Shown piece after piece: positions 15,319-24,814 of a stretch of 64,000 bases of DNA. The stretch is from an uncultured Acetatifactor sp. (GTDB lineage: Bacteria; Bacillota; Clostridia; Lachnospirales; Lachnospiraceae). The first letter of the stretch is position 1. Each line of letters starts with the position of its first letter. Both the position numbers and the translations under genes were made by a program. The stretch spans positions 12,926-76,925 of the forward strand of contig CAKSAN010000015.1 in NCBI GenBank assembly GCA_934436435.1, given 5' to 3'. The notes under the pieces are model-generated. The model made no database searches. It was not told the DNA's origin and worked only from the letters and a program-made list of their open reading frames with translations.

Positions 15319-15864
15319 ATGAAAAAAGTATATGCTTTGTTATTAGTCGCTGTTATGACCGTAGCTATGGCAGTTCCCACCTTTGCAGCAAGCAGCCCCG
15401 AGGCTGATCCTGTTGTAAAGACCGCTGCCGGCGTTGATGTTGTAGCAGCAGCAAAGGAAGTAAAAACTTCCGTATCCGCAGCTACTGTAGCAGTTCCTTC
15501 CGAGCAGCTTGCCAATCAGGTTGTATCCGTAACTTCTACAGAGTCTGTTCTGAAAGACTTAAACGTTCCTACCAGCGCTAAACTGGTAGCAGCTGTTGAT
15601 GTATCCTACAGCGGAGAGATCCCTGCAGGCGGTGTACAGGTTCCTTTCAAGGTTCCTAACGCTAAGAAGGGTGATATGGTTTACATCCTTCACAGACAGC
15701 CCAACGCACCTTACACCTGGGAAGTAGTTGGTTCCGGCGTACTCGGTGATGACCTTACCGTAACCGGTACTTTCACCAGCTTCTCTCCCGTTGCTTTCAT
15801 GGTAGTTGATGCAGCCGATGTTGCAGCAACCGCGGTGAAGGCACCTAAGACCGGAGAGTTCTAG
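15319..15864 (+). CDS. Secreted protein ending in a bare sortase-like motif (APKTGEF)
   Basis: The 181-residue product has a signal peptide (MKKVYALLLVAVMTVAMAVP, cleavage after FAA) and a Val/Ala-rich exported domain (GGVQVPFKVPNAKKGDMVYI and TFTSFSPVAFMVVDA). It ends in KAPKTGEF. APKTG resembles the (S/P)PXTG-type signals of clostridial sortases, but the hydrophobic helix and basic tail that normally follow are absent because a TAG stops the frame. It could be a released protein or a truncated wall-anchored one. AAAGGAG precedes the ATG. Codon use is that of a well-expressed gene. Confidence 0.7.
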   Translation: MKKVYALLLVAVMTVAMAVPTFAASSPEADPVVKTAAGVDVVAAAKEVKTSVSAATVAVPSEQLANQVVSVTSTESVLKDLNVPTSAKLVAAVDVSYSGEIPAGGVQVPFKVPNAKKGDMVYILHRQPNAPYTWEVVGSGVLGDDLTVTGTFTSFSPVAFMVVDAADVAATAVKAPKTGEF

Positions 15865-15883
15865 GACCATCTTACGAACTCGA

Positions 15884-15912
15884 TTTCATAAGGCCTTATG
15901 AAATTTGATTTG
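15884..15912 (+). terminator. Palindromic terminator after the secreted protein gene
   Basis: TTTCATAAGG (15884-15893) pairs with CCTTATGAAA (15894-15903) as a perfect 20-base palindrome, followed by TTTGATTT. It separates the sortase-LCP-secreted gene group from cpsB. Confidence 0.6.
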
Positions 15913-16004
15913 AAATAATGGCTTTGTAAAAAGGTAGAGTGGTTTCTATGAGACCGGTGTGGCGCTTCGGCACCATGCCGGAATCAAAAAAGGAGAAATA
16001 TCGC

Positions 16005-16724
16005 ATGGAATATATTGATATTCATTCCCACATACTGCCCGGTCTGGATGATGGCTCCAAAAATATGGAAATGACACTTGCCATGTTGCGGGTAGCGGGA
16101 GAAGAAGGCATCGGCACTATCTATACCACACCCCACTGCATGCCGGGGAAAGGACACCCAACGCTTGCAAAAGTAGAGGAGAGGATCCGTCTGGTACAGG
16201 AGACAGCCGAAAAAGAGGGAATTCATATACTTCTGAAAAAAGGAACGGAATATTACTACATAGAAGAAATGCTGGAATGGATGGAAGAAGGGAAGATCAT
16301 TACCCTGGGAGAGTCCAATTGTGTACTGGTGGAATTCGAGCCCTATGCGGAGGAAAAGTATATCCGCAATGCGGTCAGAGAGATTCTGGGATTCGGTTAT
16401 CAACCGGTGATCGCTCATGTGGAACGTTATCAGAATCTCATGGAACGGAAATTTACGGCTATCCAGTGGATGAGGGAAGTCGGAGCATTGATCCAGATCA
16501 ACTGTGCTTCCGTCACAGGAGACAACGGCTTCCATACAAAACAGAATGTGAAGAGCCTGCTGAAAAACGGACTGGTGGATTTCGTATCCACGGACGCTCA
16601 CAGAGCAGAGGGGCGGGCTCCTTATATAGAGAAATGCGCGGAGATCCTCCGCAAAAAATACGGAGACATCTATGCGGCGGAACTTACCGGAGGTAATGCC
16701 AGAAGGTTCCTTCAGCAGAACTGA
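16005..16724 (+). CDS. cpsB: CpsB/YwqE-type PHP-domain tyrosine-protein phosphatase
   Basis: A 239-residue metal-dependent phosphatase of the PHP fold. Metal ligands appear in IDIHSHILPGLDDG (residues 4-17), TTPHCMPGKGHP, LVEFEPY, VIAHVERY and STDAHRAEGRAP. In capsule systems CpsB dephosphorylates the tyrosine kinase CpsD and so tunes chain length and export. ATG 16005 with AGGAGA upstream is the start; the in-frame extension to 15939 is not supported. It leads the cpsB-cpsC-cpsD-priming transferase group, each gene closely spaced. Confidence 0.92.
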   Translation: MEYIDIHSHILPGLDDGSKNMEMTLAMLRVAGEEGIGTIYTTPHCMPGKGHPTLAKVEERIRLVQETAEKEGIHILLKKGTEYYYIEEMLEWMEEGKIITLGESNCVLVEFEPYAEEKYIRNAVREILGFGYQPVIAHVERYQNLMERKFTAIQWMREVGALIQINCASVTGDNGFHTKQNVKSLLKNGLVDFVSTDAHRAEGRAPYIEKCAEILRKKYGDIYAAELTGGNARRFLQQN

Positions 16725-16759
16725 TGTATCGATCAATGTACAACGAGAGGAAAAATAAA

Positions 16760-17560
16760 ATGCAGACTTCTTATCAGGAAGATGAAATTGAAATTGATTT
16801 ACAAGACCTGTTCGGATTGTTCCTGCACAAGGCCTGGGTCATTATTCTTGCAGCCGCTGCCATGGCGGCAATCGGATTTGCGGTAAGCTTTTTTCTTATT
16901 ACACCGCAGTATGAATCAACGACCAGTATCTATATCTCTACCAGCAAGGGGAATGAGAACAGCATGACTTACAGTGATGCACAGCTGGCTTCCCAGTTGA
17001 CTAAGGACTATGAGGAACTGATCCTGGGCCGTACAGTGCTGGAAAAAGTGATTGGGATGTATGATCTGTCGGAAAGCTATGAAAGCTTAAAAGACAGAGT
17101 CACCGTTGCCAATACCACCAATACCCGTATTATTACTATCACGGTGAAAGATCCCAATCCGAAGAATGCACAGATCCTTGCCAACAGCATCCGGGATGCG
17201 GCAGCAGTCCACATCAAGGATGTCACTGATGTTGAGGCTGTTAATGTGGCAGATGAAGCAAACCTGCCGGAGGAACCCTGCGAACCGTCGGTTCCCAAAT
17301 GGACAGCAATCGCAGCTCTGATCGGCATGATCCTGTCCGCAGCTGTTATCGTGGTACAGTATCTGCTGGATGACACCATTAAGTCTTCCGAAGACATAGA
17401 AAAATATCTGGAACTGTCCACATTGGGTCTGATTCCGAACTTCGATACGGTGGAGAAGAAAAAGAAATCCCGTAAGGAGAAGGAAGAGGAAGAAATTCAT
17501 GAACCCAGAATGGCAGAAGATGAGGCTATCGAAGTCGTAGATATGGAAAGGGAGCAGTAA
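16760..17560 (+). CDS. cpsC: Wzz/YveK-family polysaccharide chain-length and kinase-activator protein (CpsC)
   Basis: The 266-residue protein has two membrane helices (about residues 22-45 and 180-202) flanking an extracellular domain with the Wzz pattern (YESTTSIYISTSKGNENSMT; LANSIRDAAAVHIKDVTDVE; the second helix is preceded by PEEPCEPSVPKW). The cytoplasmic tail is long and very acidic/basic (KKKKSRKEKEEEEIHEPRMA), longer than in most CpsC proteins. In Gram-positives this protein docks and activates the CpsD kinase, encoded 2 bases downstream. GAGAGGAAAA precedes ATG 16760. Confidence 0.92.
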   Translation: MQTSYQEDEIEIDLQDLFGLFLHKAWVIILAAAAMAAIGFAVSFFLITPQYESTTSIYISTSKGNENSMTYSDAQLASQLTKDYEELILGRTVLEKVIGMYDLSESYESLKDRVTVANTTNTRIITITVKDPNPKNAQILANSIRDAAAVHIKDVTDVEAVNVADEANLPEEPCEPSVPKWTAIAALIGMILSAAVIVVQYLLDDTIKSSEDIEKYLELSTLGLIPNFDTVEKKKKSRKEKEEEEIHEPRMAEDEAIEVVDMEREQ

Positions 17561-17562
17561 GA

Positions 17563-18288
17563 ATGCAGAGTATTGAGTTAAAACAGGAAAAACAGGACTT
17601 CCGTACCAAGGAAGCGTTTAAAACTCTCCGTACCAATATCGAATTCTCCGGAGAAAATATCAGGGTCATCTGTGTAACCAGCTGTACCCCGAACGAAGGT
17701 AAGAGCAGCGTGTCCTATGAACTGGCAAAATCTTTTGCACAAAACGGAAAAAAGACCATCCTTATTGATGCGGATCTGCGTAAGAGTGTCATGAGAGGAC
17801 GCCATAAGAAAGGAAAAGTCCGCTTTGGACTGACCAATTATTTAGTGGGAAAAGCAGATCTCGATACCGCGATCTGTGAGACGGATATTCCGAACTTCCA
17901 CCTCCTCTTCGCCGGACCGGTACCACCTAATCCCAGTGAATTACTGGGAAATACCCGCTTTCAGAAGATGGTAGAGGCATGTCGGATGAAATATGACATG
18001 ATCATCATTGATACACCGCCCTTGGGAAGTGTTATTGATACCGCAGTGGTCTCCAAATTCTGTGACGGTGCGGTGATCGTTCTCGCCTGTGGCGAGATCA
18101 GCTATCGTTTTGCCAAGAGAGTCAAGGATCAGTTGGCGATGACCGGCTGTAAGATCCTCGGCTGTGTCCTGAACAAAGTGGACATGGGCGGCAAGGGTTA
18201 CTACGGTAAGTACTACGGCAAATATTACGGCAAGTACTACGGTAAGTATTATGGAAAATATTATGGAAACTACGGAAATGAAGAATAA
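17563..18288 (+). CDS. cpsD: CpsD/CapB-type bacterial tyrosine kinase with a YYGK-repeat tail
   Basis: A 241-residue BY-kinase. Walker A lies in TPNEGKSSVS, Walker A' in ILIDADLRKS and Walker B in MIIIDTPPLG. The C-terminal tyrosine cluster, where autophosphorylation takes place, is unusually regular: five YYGK units, then YYGNYG, 13 tyrosines in all. The DNA is a 12-bp repeat (18198-18273), so replication slippage would lengthen or shorten the cluster without breaking the frame. The kinase works with CpsC and is reversed by CpsB, both encoded just upstream. Confidence 0.93.
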   Translation: MQSIELKQEKQDFRTKEAFKTLRTNIEFSGENIRVICVTSCTPNEGKSSVSYELAKSFAQNGKKTILIDADLRKSVMRGRHKKGKVRFGLTNYLVGKADLDTAICETDIPNFHLLFAGPVPPNPSELLGNTRFQKMVEACRMKYDMIIIDTPPLGSVIDTAVVSKFCDGAVIVLACGEISYRFAKRVKDQLAMTGCKILGCVLNKVDMGGKGYYGKYYGKYYGKYYGKYYGKYYGNYGNEE

Positions 18289-18344
18289 TATTCCGCATAT
18301 TTAACTTCGCAAAGCCGAAAAAATTCGGAAGGAGGGGTAGAAAC

Positions 18345-19796
18345 ATGTACAAAAAAACGTCAAGAGACTGGCTAAAACATGCAGACTTCCTGATCCTTGA
18401 CTTGATATGCCTACAACTCTCTTTCTATATAGCCTATTGCATCCGCCACGGATTACAGAACATGTATGCAAACGAACTATACGCCAGCATGGCAGTGGTT
18501 CTTCTGCTGGTAGATATCGTGGTGGAAGTAATTTTTGAAAATTTACATAATGTCATAAAGCGCGGTTACTGGAACGAAGTCGTACAGACCACAAAGCAGG
18601 TACTGGAAGTATTTGCTATGTTTACCATCTATCTGGTCACAGTACAGAATGCGGAGCAATTCTCCCGCACGGTGTTATATCTGACCACGGGGATCTACTG
18701 GATCCTCAGTTATTGCGTCAGATTGTTGTGGAAAGCTTATCTGAAAGAACAAAGAAAATATGCGGCAAAACGCTCGCTTCTCATCGTAACCAACAGAGAA
18801 AGGCTAGAGGCATTGCAGACAGAACTGGCAGGGGATTGGTATGCAATGTTTCAGATCATGGGAATCGCAGTTGTGGATGCCGATATGGCAGGGCAGCGGG
18901 CAGGAGATTACGACATCATAGCGAATGCAGACAATGTCATTGAGTACACCCGCACCGGCTGGGTGGATGAAGTGCTGATTGATATAGAACCCGGGGCGGG
19001 ACGTCCGGCCGGGCTGGTAGAGAAGTTCCTGGAGATGGGAATAGTGACACATTTCCGGGTAACCCGGACTGTGGAGGCATCCGGTAGAAAACTGATTGTC
19101 GAAAAATTCGGTACCTATCCTGTGGTAACGGCATCCATCAATTATGCATCTCCGAGGCAGCTCTTTATGAAGCGCTGTCTGGATATCGCAGGTGGACTGG
19201 TGGGCTGTGTTCTCACCTGTATCCTTTGTATTTTTATAGCACCGATAATCTACATACAGTCTCCGGGTCCGATCTTCTTCTCACAGATGCGGGTAGGCAA
19301 GAACGGTAAGCAGTTCCGCCTCTATAAATTCCGCAGCATGTATATGGATGCGGAGGAACGCAAGGCAGAGCTCATGAAGCAGAACAAAATGTCTGACGGT
19401 AAGATGTTTAAACTGGATGAGGATCCCAGGATCATCGGCAGTAAGATCCTGCCGGACGGCACCTATAAAAAGGGCATCGGCAATTTCATCCGTGACTGGA
19501 GCATCGACGAGTTTCCGCAGTTCTTCAATGTACTCAAAGGAGAACTATCTCTGGTAGGGACAAGACCTCCGCTGGTATCCGAGGTAGAACAGTACGAACT
19601 CAGACACTACACCAGACTGGTCATGAAGCCGGGAATCACCGGAATGTGGCAGGTCAGCGGCCGGAGCAGCATAACGGACTTTGATGAAGTCGTGAAACTG
19701 GATCAGGAGTATATCGAGAACTGGAGCTTTGGGAAGGATCTGAGGATATTGGCTAAGACGGTGGTGGCTGTGCTGAGGAAGGACGGCGCGGTGTAG
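18345..19796 (+). CDS. Polyprenyl glycosylphosphotransferase (priming sugar transferase of polysaccharide synthesis)
   Basis: The 483-residue protein has four N-terminal membrane helices, a Rossmann-like central domain, a fifth helix (DIAGGLVGCVLTCILCIFIA, from about residue 283), and the C-terminal catalytic domain of the WbaP/CpsE type: PIFFSQMRVGKNGKQFRLYK, FRSMYMDAEER, WSIDEFPQFFNVLKGELSLV, GTRPPL, and KPGITGMWQVSGRS. It transfers a sugar-1-phosphate to undecaprenyl phosphate, starting the repeat unit assembled by the following cluster. GGAGGGG precedes the ATG. It is the last gene before the base composition drops sharply. Confidence 0.93.
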   Translation: MYKKTSRDWLKHADFLILDLICLQLSFYIAYCIRHGLQNMYANELYASMAVVLLLVDIVVEVIFENLHNVIKRGYWNEVVQTTKQVLEVFAMFTIYLVTVQNAEQFSRTVLYLTTGIYWILSYCVRLLWKAYLKEQRKYAAKRSLLIVTNRERLEALQTELAGDWYAMFQIMGIAVVDADMAGQRAGDYDIIANADNVIEYTRTGWVDEVLIDIEPGAGRPAGLVEKFLEMGIVTHFRVTRTVEASGRKLIVEKFGTYPVVTASINYASPRQLFMKRCLDIAGGLVGCVLTCILCIFIAPIIYIQSPGPIFFSQMRVGKNGKQFRLYKFRSMYMDAEERKAELMKQNKMSDGKMFKLDEDPRIIGSKILPDGTYKKGIGNFIRDWSIDEFPQFFNVLKGELSLVGTRPPLVSEVEQYELRHYTRLVMKPGITGMWQVSGRSSITDFDEVVKLDQEYIENWSFGKDLRILAKTVVAVLRKDGAV

Positions 19797-19893
19797 GGGA
19801 TGATTGGCGGTGCGAGTGCAGGTCTTTAATAACTACCGGGGAGGAAATGTAGGTAATATTAATAAGTTATTGTCTAAAGGAACGGAAGAGAAA

Positions 19894-21018
19894 ATGCAAA
19901 GAATATTACATGTGTCTAAATATTATTATCCATTTTCGGGAGGTACAGAACAGATTGCAAGAGACTGTGTATTAGCATTAAAAGACCAATATGAAGAAAA
20001 AGTAATTGCGTTTAATGATGATAAAAAAGACACGATAGAAGAGATTGATGGAATAGAAGTTATAAAGTGTGGTTGCTTTGCTAGAATTTCAGCACAATCC
20101 TTATCAAAATCATATGCTTCAAAACTAAAAAATGTAATGAAAAAATTTAATCCTGATATTGTGATTTTTCATTATCCGAATCCTTTTGTTGCTAATTTAC
20201 TTTTAAAAAATCTGAAAAAAAGAGATACCAAATTAATAATATACTGGCATTTGGACATTATCAGACAGAAGTTCTTAAGGATATTTTTTTATGGACAAAA
20301 CCGTAAATTATTGCAGAAAGCTTATAAGGTAATTGCAACTTCACCTAATTATATCGAAGGTAGCGAGTGGTTGAGATCTGTAAAAGAAAAATGTGTGGTT
20401 GTTCCTAATTGCATTAATGTGGAACGCATGCAGATCAATTCAGATATTGAGAAGAGAGCAGGGAAAATCAGAAATGAAAACAGAGGAAAGATAATTTGTG
20501 TAGCAGTAGGGAGACATACGGAATATAAAGGCTTTAGCTATTTGATAAGGACAAGCAAACTATTAGATGATTCTTTCAGAATATTTATTGCAGGGACGGG
20601 GGAACTGACGGAACAACTACATAGAGAAGCGATTGGAGATAATAAGATCATTTTTACCGGACGAGTTGAGGACAAAGAACTTAAAGCATTAATGTATGCC
20701 GCAGACATTTTTTGCTTTCCGTCTATTACCAAGAATGAAGCATTTGGACTGGCACTTGCGGAGGCTATGTATTATGGAAAGCCAGCGGTAACATTTACAA
20801 TTCCAGGCTCCGGAGTTAACTATGTGTGCTTAAACGGAGAAGATGGGATAGAAGTAGAAAACAGAAATGTTGAGAAATATGCAGAGGCATTAAAAAGACT
20901 GGCAAACGACAAGAATCTTCGAAAAAGATATGGAGAAAATGGGAAAAAACGGGTGGAAGATAATTTTCTTTCAATACAATTCGGCAAAAATGTTAGATCC
21001 GTTATAACGAGCCAATAA
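19894..21018 (+). CDS. GT4-family glycosyltransferase
   Basis: This 374-residue GT-B enzyme starts with HVSKYYYPFSGGTEQIARDC, typical of GT4 proteins, and contains the donor-binding region near the C-terminus (YAADIFCFPSITKNEAFGLA, then LAEAMYYGKPAV). It probably adds a sugar to the lipid-linked repeat unit. ATG 19894 with GGAAGAG upstream is favoured over the in-frame codon at 19804, which would add an unmatched leader. The AT content jumps here, marking the variable cassette. The stop overlaps the next start. Confidence 0.88.
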   Translation: MQRILHVSKYYYPFSGGTEQIARDCVLALKDQYEEKVIAFNDDKKDTIEEIDGIEVIKCGCFARISAQSLSKSYASKLKNVMKKFNPDIVIFHYPNPFVANLLLKNLKKRDTKLIIYWHLDIIRQKFLRIFFYGQNRKLLQKAYKVIATSPNYIEGSEWLRSVKEKCVVVPNCINVERMQINSDIEKRAGKIRNENRGKIICVAVGRHTEYKGFSYLIRTSKLLDDSFRIFIAGTGELTEQLHREAIGDNKIIFTGRVEDKELKALMYAADIFCFPSITKNEAFGLALAEAMYYGKPAVTFTIPGSGVNYVCLNGEDGIEVENRNVEKYAEALKRLANDKNLRKRYGENGKKRVEDNFLSIQFGKNVRSVITSQ

Positions 21019-22085
21019 TGAGGAAGAATATGAAAAAAAACATTATAAATGGCAGGTTTTTATTGCATAAGATTACCGGTGTAGAAAGATATGCCAGGGA
21101 GATTGTGGCCGAATTGGATAAAATTATTGAACCGGGTAGTTTTATTTTGGCAGTGCCGCCAGAGACAACAGATATACCAGAATATAAGAATATTAAAGTC
21201 AAAAAAATAGGAAAGCTACATGGACGCTTATGGGAGCAATTATCCTTTCCAAGGTATGTACATAGTGAAAATGGAGTGTCGTTAAATTTGTGTAATGTTG
21301 CGCCACTGATATCTCCGGGGATTGTTTGCATTCATGATGTAAAGGTTAAGGCAACGCCGCAGTGTTTTTGTAAAAAATTTTTGATTTGGTATAATTTGCT
21401 TTTTTTTAATGAAACAAAGCGTGCAAAAGAAATACTTACAGTGTCGAATTTTTCGAAAAATGAGATTATGAAATACTATAAGGTGAATTCTAATAAAATT
21501 CAAGTTGTACCGGATGCGTGGCAACATTATGAAAGAATTTGCTATGATGAGAAAACATTGAAAAAATATGAATTGCATAGAAATGATTATTTTTTTGCAA
21601 TGGGAAGTATGGATCCTAACAAGAATTTTAAATGGATAGCTGAAGTGGCAAAAAGAACACCGCAGTATACTTTTGTAATCGCGGGTGCTATTAATGAAAA
21701 AGTATTTGCTGAAGGATTTGGATTTGAATGCACTCCCAATATGAAATTAGTAGGATATGTGAGCGATGGAGAGGCAAAAGTCTTAATGAGAGATTGTAAG
21801 GCGTTTCTATTTCCCAGCTTTTATGAGGGATTTGGAATACCGCCATTGGAGGCCATCTGTGCAGGAACAAATCAAGTAGTTGTTTCTAATACAGAGATAA
21901 TGCATGAAATATTAGGAGACGGTGTAGTATATGTGAATCCGCTGGAATACAATTTTGATTTTGATACTATTACACAATTAGATGAATTTAATAGAAATCA
22001 AATAATGAATAAGTATTCTTGGAGAGCATCAGCAAAACGGTTAAAAAAGATTGTATTAGAAGAAATGGATAGGCAGAGAGATTGA
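21018..22085 (+). CDS. GT4-family glycosyltransferase
   Basis: A 355-residue GT-B enzyme with the N-terminal pattern INGRFLLHKITGVERYAREI and the C-terminal FLFPSFYEGFGIPPLEAICA, followed by GTNQVVVSNTEIMHEILGDG, seen in mannosyl/rhamnosyl transferases of polysaccharide loci. It starts within the stop codon of the previous gene (TAATG), or at ATG 21030, where GAGGAAG is only 3 bases upstream. The donor sugar cannot be read from the sequence. Strongly AT-rich codon use. Confidence 0.87.
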   Translation: MRKNMKKNIINGRFLLHKITGVERYAREIVAELDKIIEPGSFILAVPPETTDIPEYKNIKVKKIGKLHGRLWEQLSFPRYVHSENGVSLNLCNVAPLISPGIVCIHDVKVKATPQCFCKKFLIWYNLLFFNETKRAKEILTVSNFSKNEIMKYYKVNSNKIQVVPDAWQHYERICYDEKTLKKYELHRNDYFFAMGSMDPNKNFKWIAEVAKRTPQYTFVIAGAINEKVFAEGFGFECTPNMKLVGYVSDGEAKVLMRDCKAFLFPSFYEGFGIPPLEAICAGTNQVVVSNTEIMHEILGDGVVYVNPLEYNFDFDTITQLDEFNRNQIMNKYSWRASAKRLKKIVLEEMDRQRD

Positions 22086-22087
22086 AC

Positions 22088-23440
22088 ATGATTATGTTTA
22101 TGAAATACTCATATTGGTATGTAAAAATTCTATATTGTGTATGTTTTTTTGTCTTTTTTATATACTTTTTGAAGAAGTGGAATAAATCCAAAATTGTATT
22201 TACCCCGTTTAACTTTCAGGTGATTTTTTTTGCTTTTATAATTTTTGTTGTATCTCCATTTCAATATAATTATTTGTTATCCAATACATGGTCAACGTTT
22301 TCAACACAGGAGTTTATTATATATTTAAATGAAGCTTATACAGTAAATTTGTTAGGATTTATCGCTATGGGAATTAGCATGGCGTATTATGAAAAAAAGC
22401 AAATAAAAGGGAAGTTATTCCGACAAATGCTGAATATACCCTATGCTAATATTAGGACCAGTAAGGTATATAATGTGGCTTTTATAGTTGGTATTATATA
22501 CGTTTGTTATATTGTTGTACAGTCAAAAGGTATACCAATACTTAATGGTAAAAGGTTTTATGTGGAAACAGGGCAATTTGTATATTTGTTGATAAATGCA
22601 ATGACATATATTTTGGCGTGGTATTGTGTTGGAACATATGCAGGTAAACGAGTGAAAATAGCACATACCTTAATTTTTATTATATTAGTAACGGGTTTGC
22701 TTATGACGGGTAATCGTACGCCCATACTAAGAATTTTATATGCCTTTTTTTTAATGTTAGTAACGTTTAGGAATAGGCTTAACTATAAAACCGTTTTCAA
22801 ACAATTAAAATATATTGTATATATACTGGGAATGGGGATTCTTTTGATTCTTATAAGAAATGGAAATACGTTGGCATCTATAGGAGAATTGCTTTACAGG
22901 TATATTCTATACGGATCTACTTTTTGTGATATACGAGATGGAGCAAGAGTTCTGTGGGGATATCATGGAATGTATACAACACCATTATATGGGAAGACCT
23001 TTTTAGCATCACTTCTTTCATTTGTTCCGACTTCAGCGGAGGGCATTCCTGGTATTTCAGAAATAGCACGATTTAGGCAGATGTATTCAGGGGGAACATG
23101 GTCGACCAAAACGTTATTCGGAATCGAAAATCATTATGGATTAAGAGGTGGAATGTTTTTGCCGGCATATACAAATTATGGCATAGTGGGTATTTTTGTT
23201 ATAGCTGTCATATTGGGATATTGGTTTGGAAATTGTGAAATTTTATTTGAAGAAATGGTGAAAGAACCGAAACGTTATGACATTAGAAGGGTTATGTTTT
23301 CCTATTGTTTTGTCAACATTTTATTTGAACTATTATATGCACCTGCTGGATTTAATTCTTTTTGGGGATATCTGGTAGTTTTATTCATTATTATCGCATT
23401 TTCAGGATTTAAGATAAGATTGAGAGCAAAAGAAATATAG
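22088..23440 (+). CDS. wzy: Wzy-like polysaccharide polymerase (membrane protein)
   Basis: The 450-residue protein has about ten to twelve hydrophobic helices and little sequence conservation, as is usual for Wzy. One long loop precedes the last helices (about residues 290-365: AEGIPGISEIARFRQMYSGG, then FGIENHYGLRGGMFLPAYTN). The GNRTPILR motif near residue 215 is found in O-antigen polymerases. Its place between glycosyltransferases and a flippase supports polymerisation of the repeat unit outside the membrane. ATG 22088 is taken as the start; TTG 22082 is in frame. Confidence 0.78.
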   Translation: MIMFMKYSYWYVKILYCVCFFVFFIYFLKKWNKSKIVFTPFNFQVIFFAFIIFVVSPFQYNYLLSNTWSTFSTQEFIIYLNEAYTVNLLGFIAMGISMAYYEKKQIKGKLFRQMLNIPYANIRTSKVYNVAFIVGIIYVCYIVVQSKGIPILNGKRFYVETGQFVYLLINAMTYILAWYCVGTYAGKRVKIAHTLIFIILVTGLLMTGNRTPILRILYAFFLMLVTFRNRLNYKTVFKQLKYIVYILGMGILLILIRNGNTLASIGELLYRYILYGSTFCDIRDGARVLWGYHGMYTTPLYGKTFLASLLSFVPTSAEGIPGISEIARFRQMYSGGTWSTKTLFGIENHYGLRGGMFLPAYTNYGIVGIFVIAVILGYWFGNCEILFEEMVKEPKRYDIRRVMFSYCFVNILFELLYAPAGFNSFWGYLVVLFIIIAFSGFKIRLRAKEI

Positions 23441-23461
23441 CTACACAGAGATGGTGAACAG

Positions 23462-24691
23462 ATGAAAAATAGAGTAGTAAAAAACACAGCAATGTTATAC
23501 TTGATGAATATTGCCAAAATGATATTTCCATTGCTCACATTACCATATTTGACACGTGTATTAACTGTCGAATGCTATGGGATTGTATCATATGTAAAAG
23601 CAGTAATGCAGTATATGCAATTAATAATTGATTTTGGATTTGTACTTTCTGGAACAAGGGATATTGTCTTGGTCAGAAATGATAAGAAACAATTAGACTT
23701 AGAAGTTGGAAATATACTTGCAGCAAAATTTCTATTATCGCTTGTGGCAGGAATAGTATTAGTACTGGTGACTTTAACAATTCCAATTGTACAAGAAAAT
23801 GTGTTATTTACAGTACTATCATTTATCCCTGTTATTATGACCACTTTTTTGTTTGATTTTCTTTATCGGGGCTTGGAAAAGATGGAGATTATTACAGTTC
23901 GATTTGTAATAATGAAAAGTGTATCTACTTTTTTAACATTTGTATTTGTCCATAGTGATACTGATATTTTGTGGATCCCAATTTTAGATATTGCAGGGAG
24001 TGCAGTTGCAATTGTAATGGTGTTGGTAGAAATAAAAAAATTACATATTTGTCCCCGGGTTGGCACCTTAAAAACAATTGTGACAAAAATTAGAGATTCT
24101 GCAATCTACTTTTTTTCCAATATGGCAACAACGGCCTTTATGGCTTTTAACACTTTACTTATTGGCATTTTTATTGACAAAACAGAAGTGGCATATTGGA
24201 GCTTATGCCTGCAAATGGTAACAGCGGTTCAGGCACTTTATACACCATTAACAGATGGAATTTATCCGCATATGGTAAAAACTAAGGATTTGCAATTGTT
24301 GAAGAAGGCTATAAAAATTTATATGCCGTTGGTTTCTATAGGATGTGTATTAACATATGTATTAGCAAAGTATGCTTTGATTATTTTGGGAGGAGAACAG
24401 TATATGCAAGCGACCAATGTACTTAGAGCATTGATTCCAGTGATATTTTTCAGTTTTTTTTCTATGTTATTAGGTTGGCCGGCATTAGGAGCGATAGGAA
24501 AACAGAAGGAAACAACAATTACAACTGTAGTAACGGCAGTCCTTCAAATTTTAGGCCTATTTATTTTAATCATTTGTCATAAATTTACTTTAATAAATAT
24601 AGCGTTATTGAGAGGAATGACGGAATTTATACTTTTGGGGTTAAGATTGCATTATGTGATTGCATTTAGAGATGAATTTGTCGGTTGCTGA
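23462..24691 (+). CDS. wzx: Wzx-like oligosaccharide flippase
   Basis: A 409-residue MATE/MOP-superfamily membrane protein beginning NTAMLYLMNIAKMIFPLLTL, then PYLTRVLTVECYGIV, the N-terminal signature of polysaccharide exporters. It would flip the lipid-linked repeat unit across the membrane. It is somewhat shorter than usual Wzx proteins (about 470 residues), with about twelve helices still discernible. It follows wzy by 21 bases. AT-rich like its neighbours. Confidence 0.87.
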   Translation: MKNRVVKNTAMLYLMNIAKMIFPLLTLPYLTRVLTVECYGIVSYVKAVMQYMQLIIDFGFVLSGTRDIVLVRNDKKQLDLEVGNILAAKFLLSLVAGIVLVLVTLTIPIVQENVLFTVLSFIPVIMTTFLFDFLYRGLEKMEIITVRFVIMKSVSTFLTFVFVHSDTDILWIPILDIAGSAVAIVMVLVEIKKLHICPRVGTLKTIVTKIRDSAIYFFSNMATTAFMAFNTLLIGIFIDKTEVAYWSLCLQMVTAVQALYTPLTDGIYPHMVKTKDLQLLKKAIKIYMPLVSIGCVLTYVLAKYALIILGGEQYMQATNVLRALIPVIFFSFFSMLLGWPALGAIGKQKETTITTVVTAVLQILGLFILIICHKFTLINIALLRGMTEFILLGLRLHYVIAFRDEFVGC

Positions 24692-24814
24692 TTTAGGCAG
24701 GCATGCAGTAAGTAGCAATCTTGGAAAAATGCTTTACAAATGAAATTTGGTGATGCCAGAGATAGAGTATATTTATCACGATTGAAAATAAAAGGAAGGG
24801 TAGTGAAAGAATAG

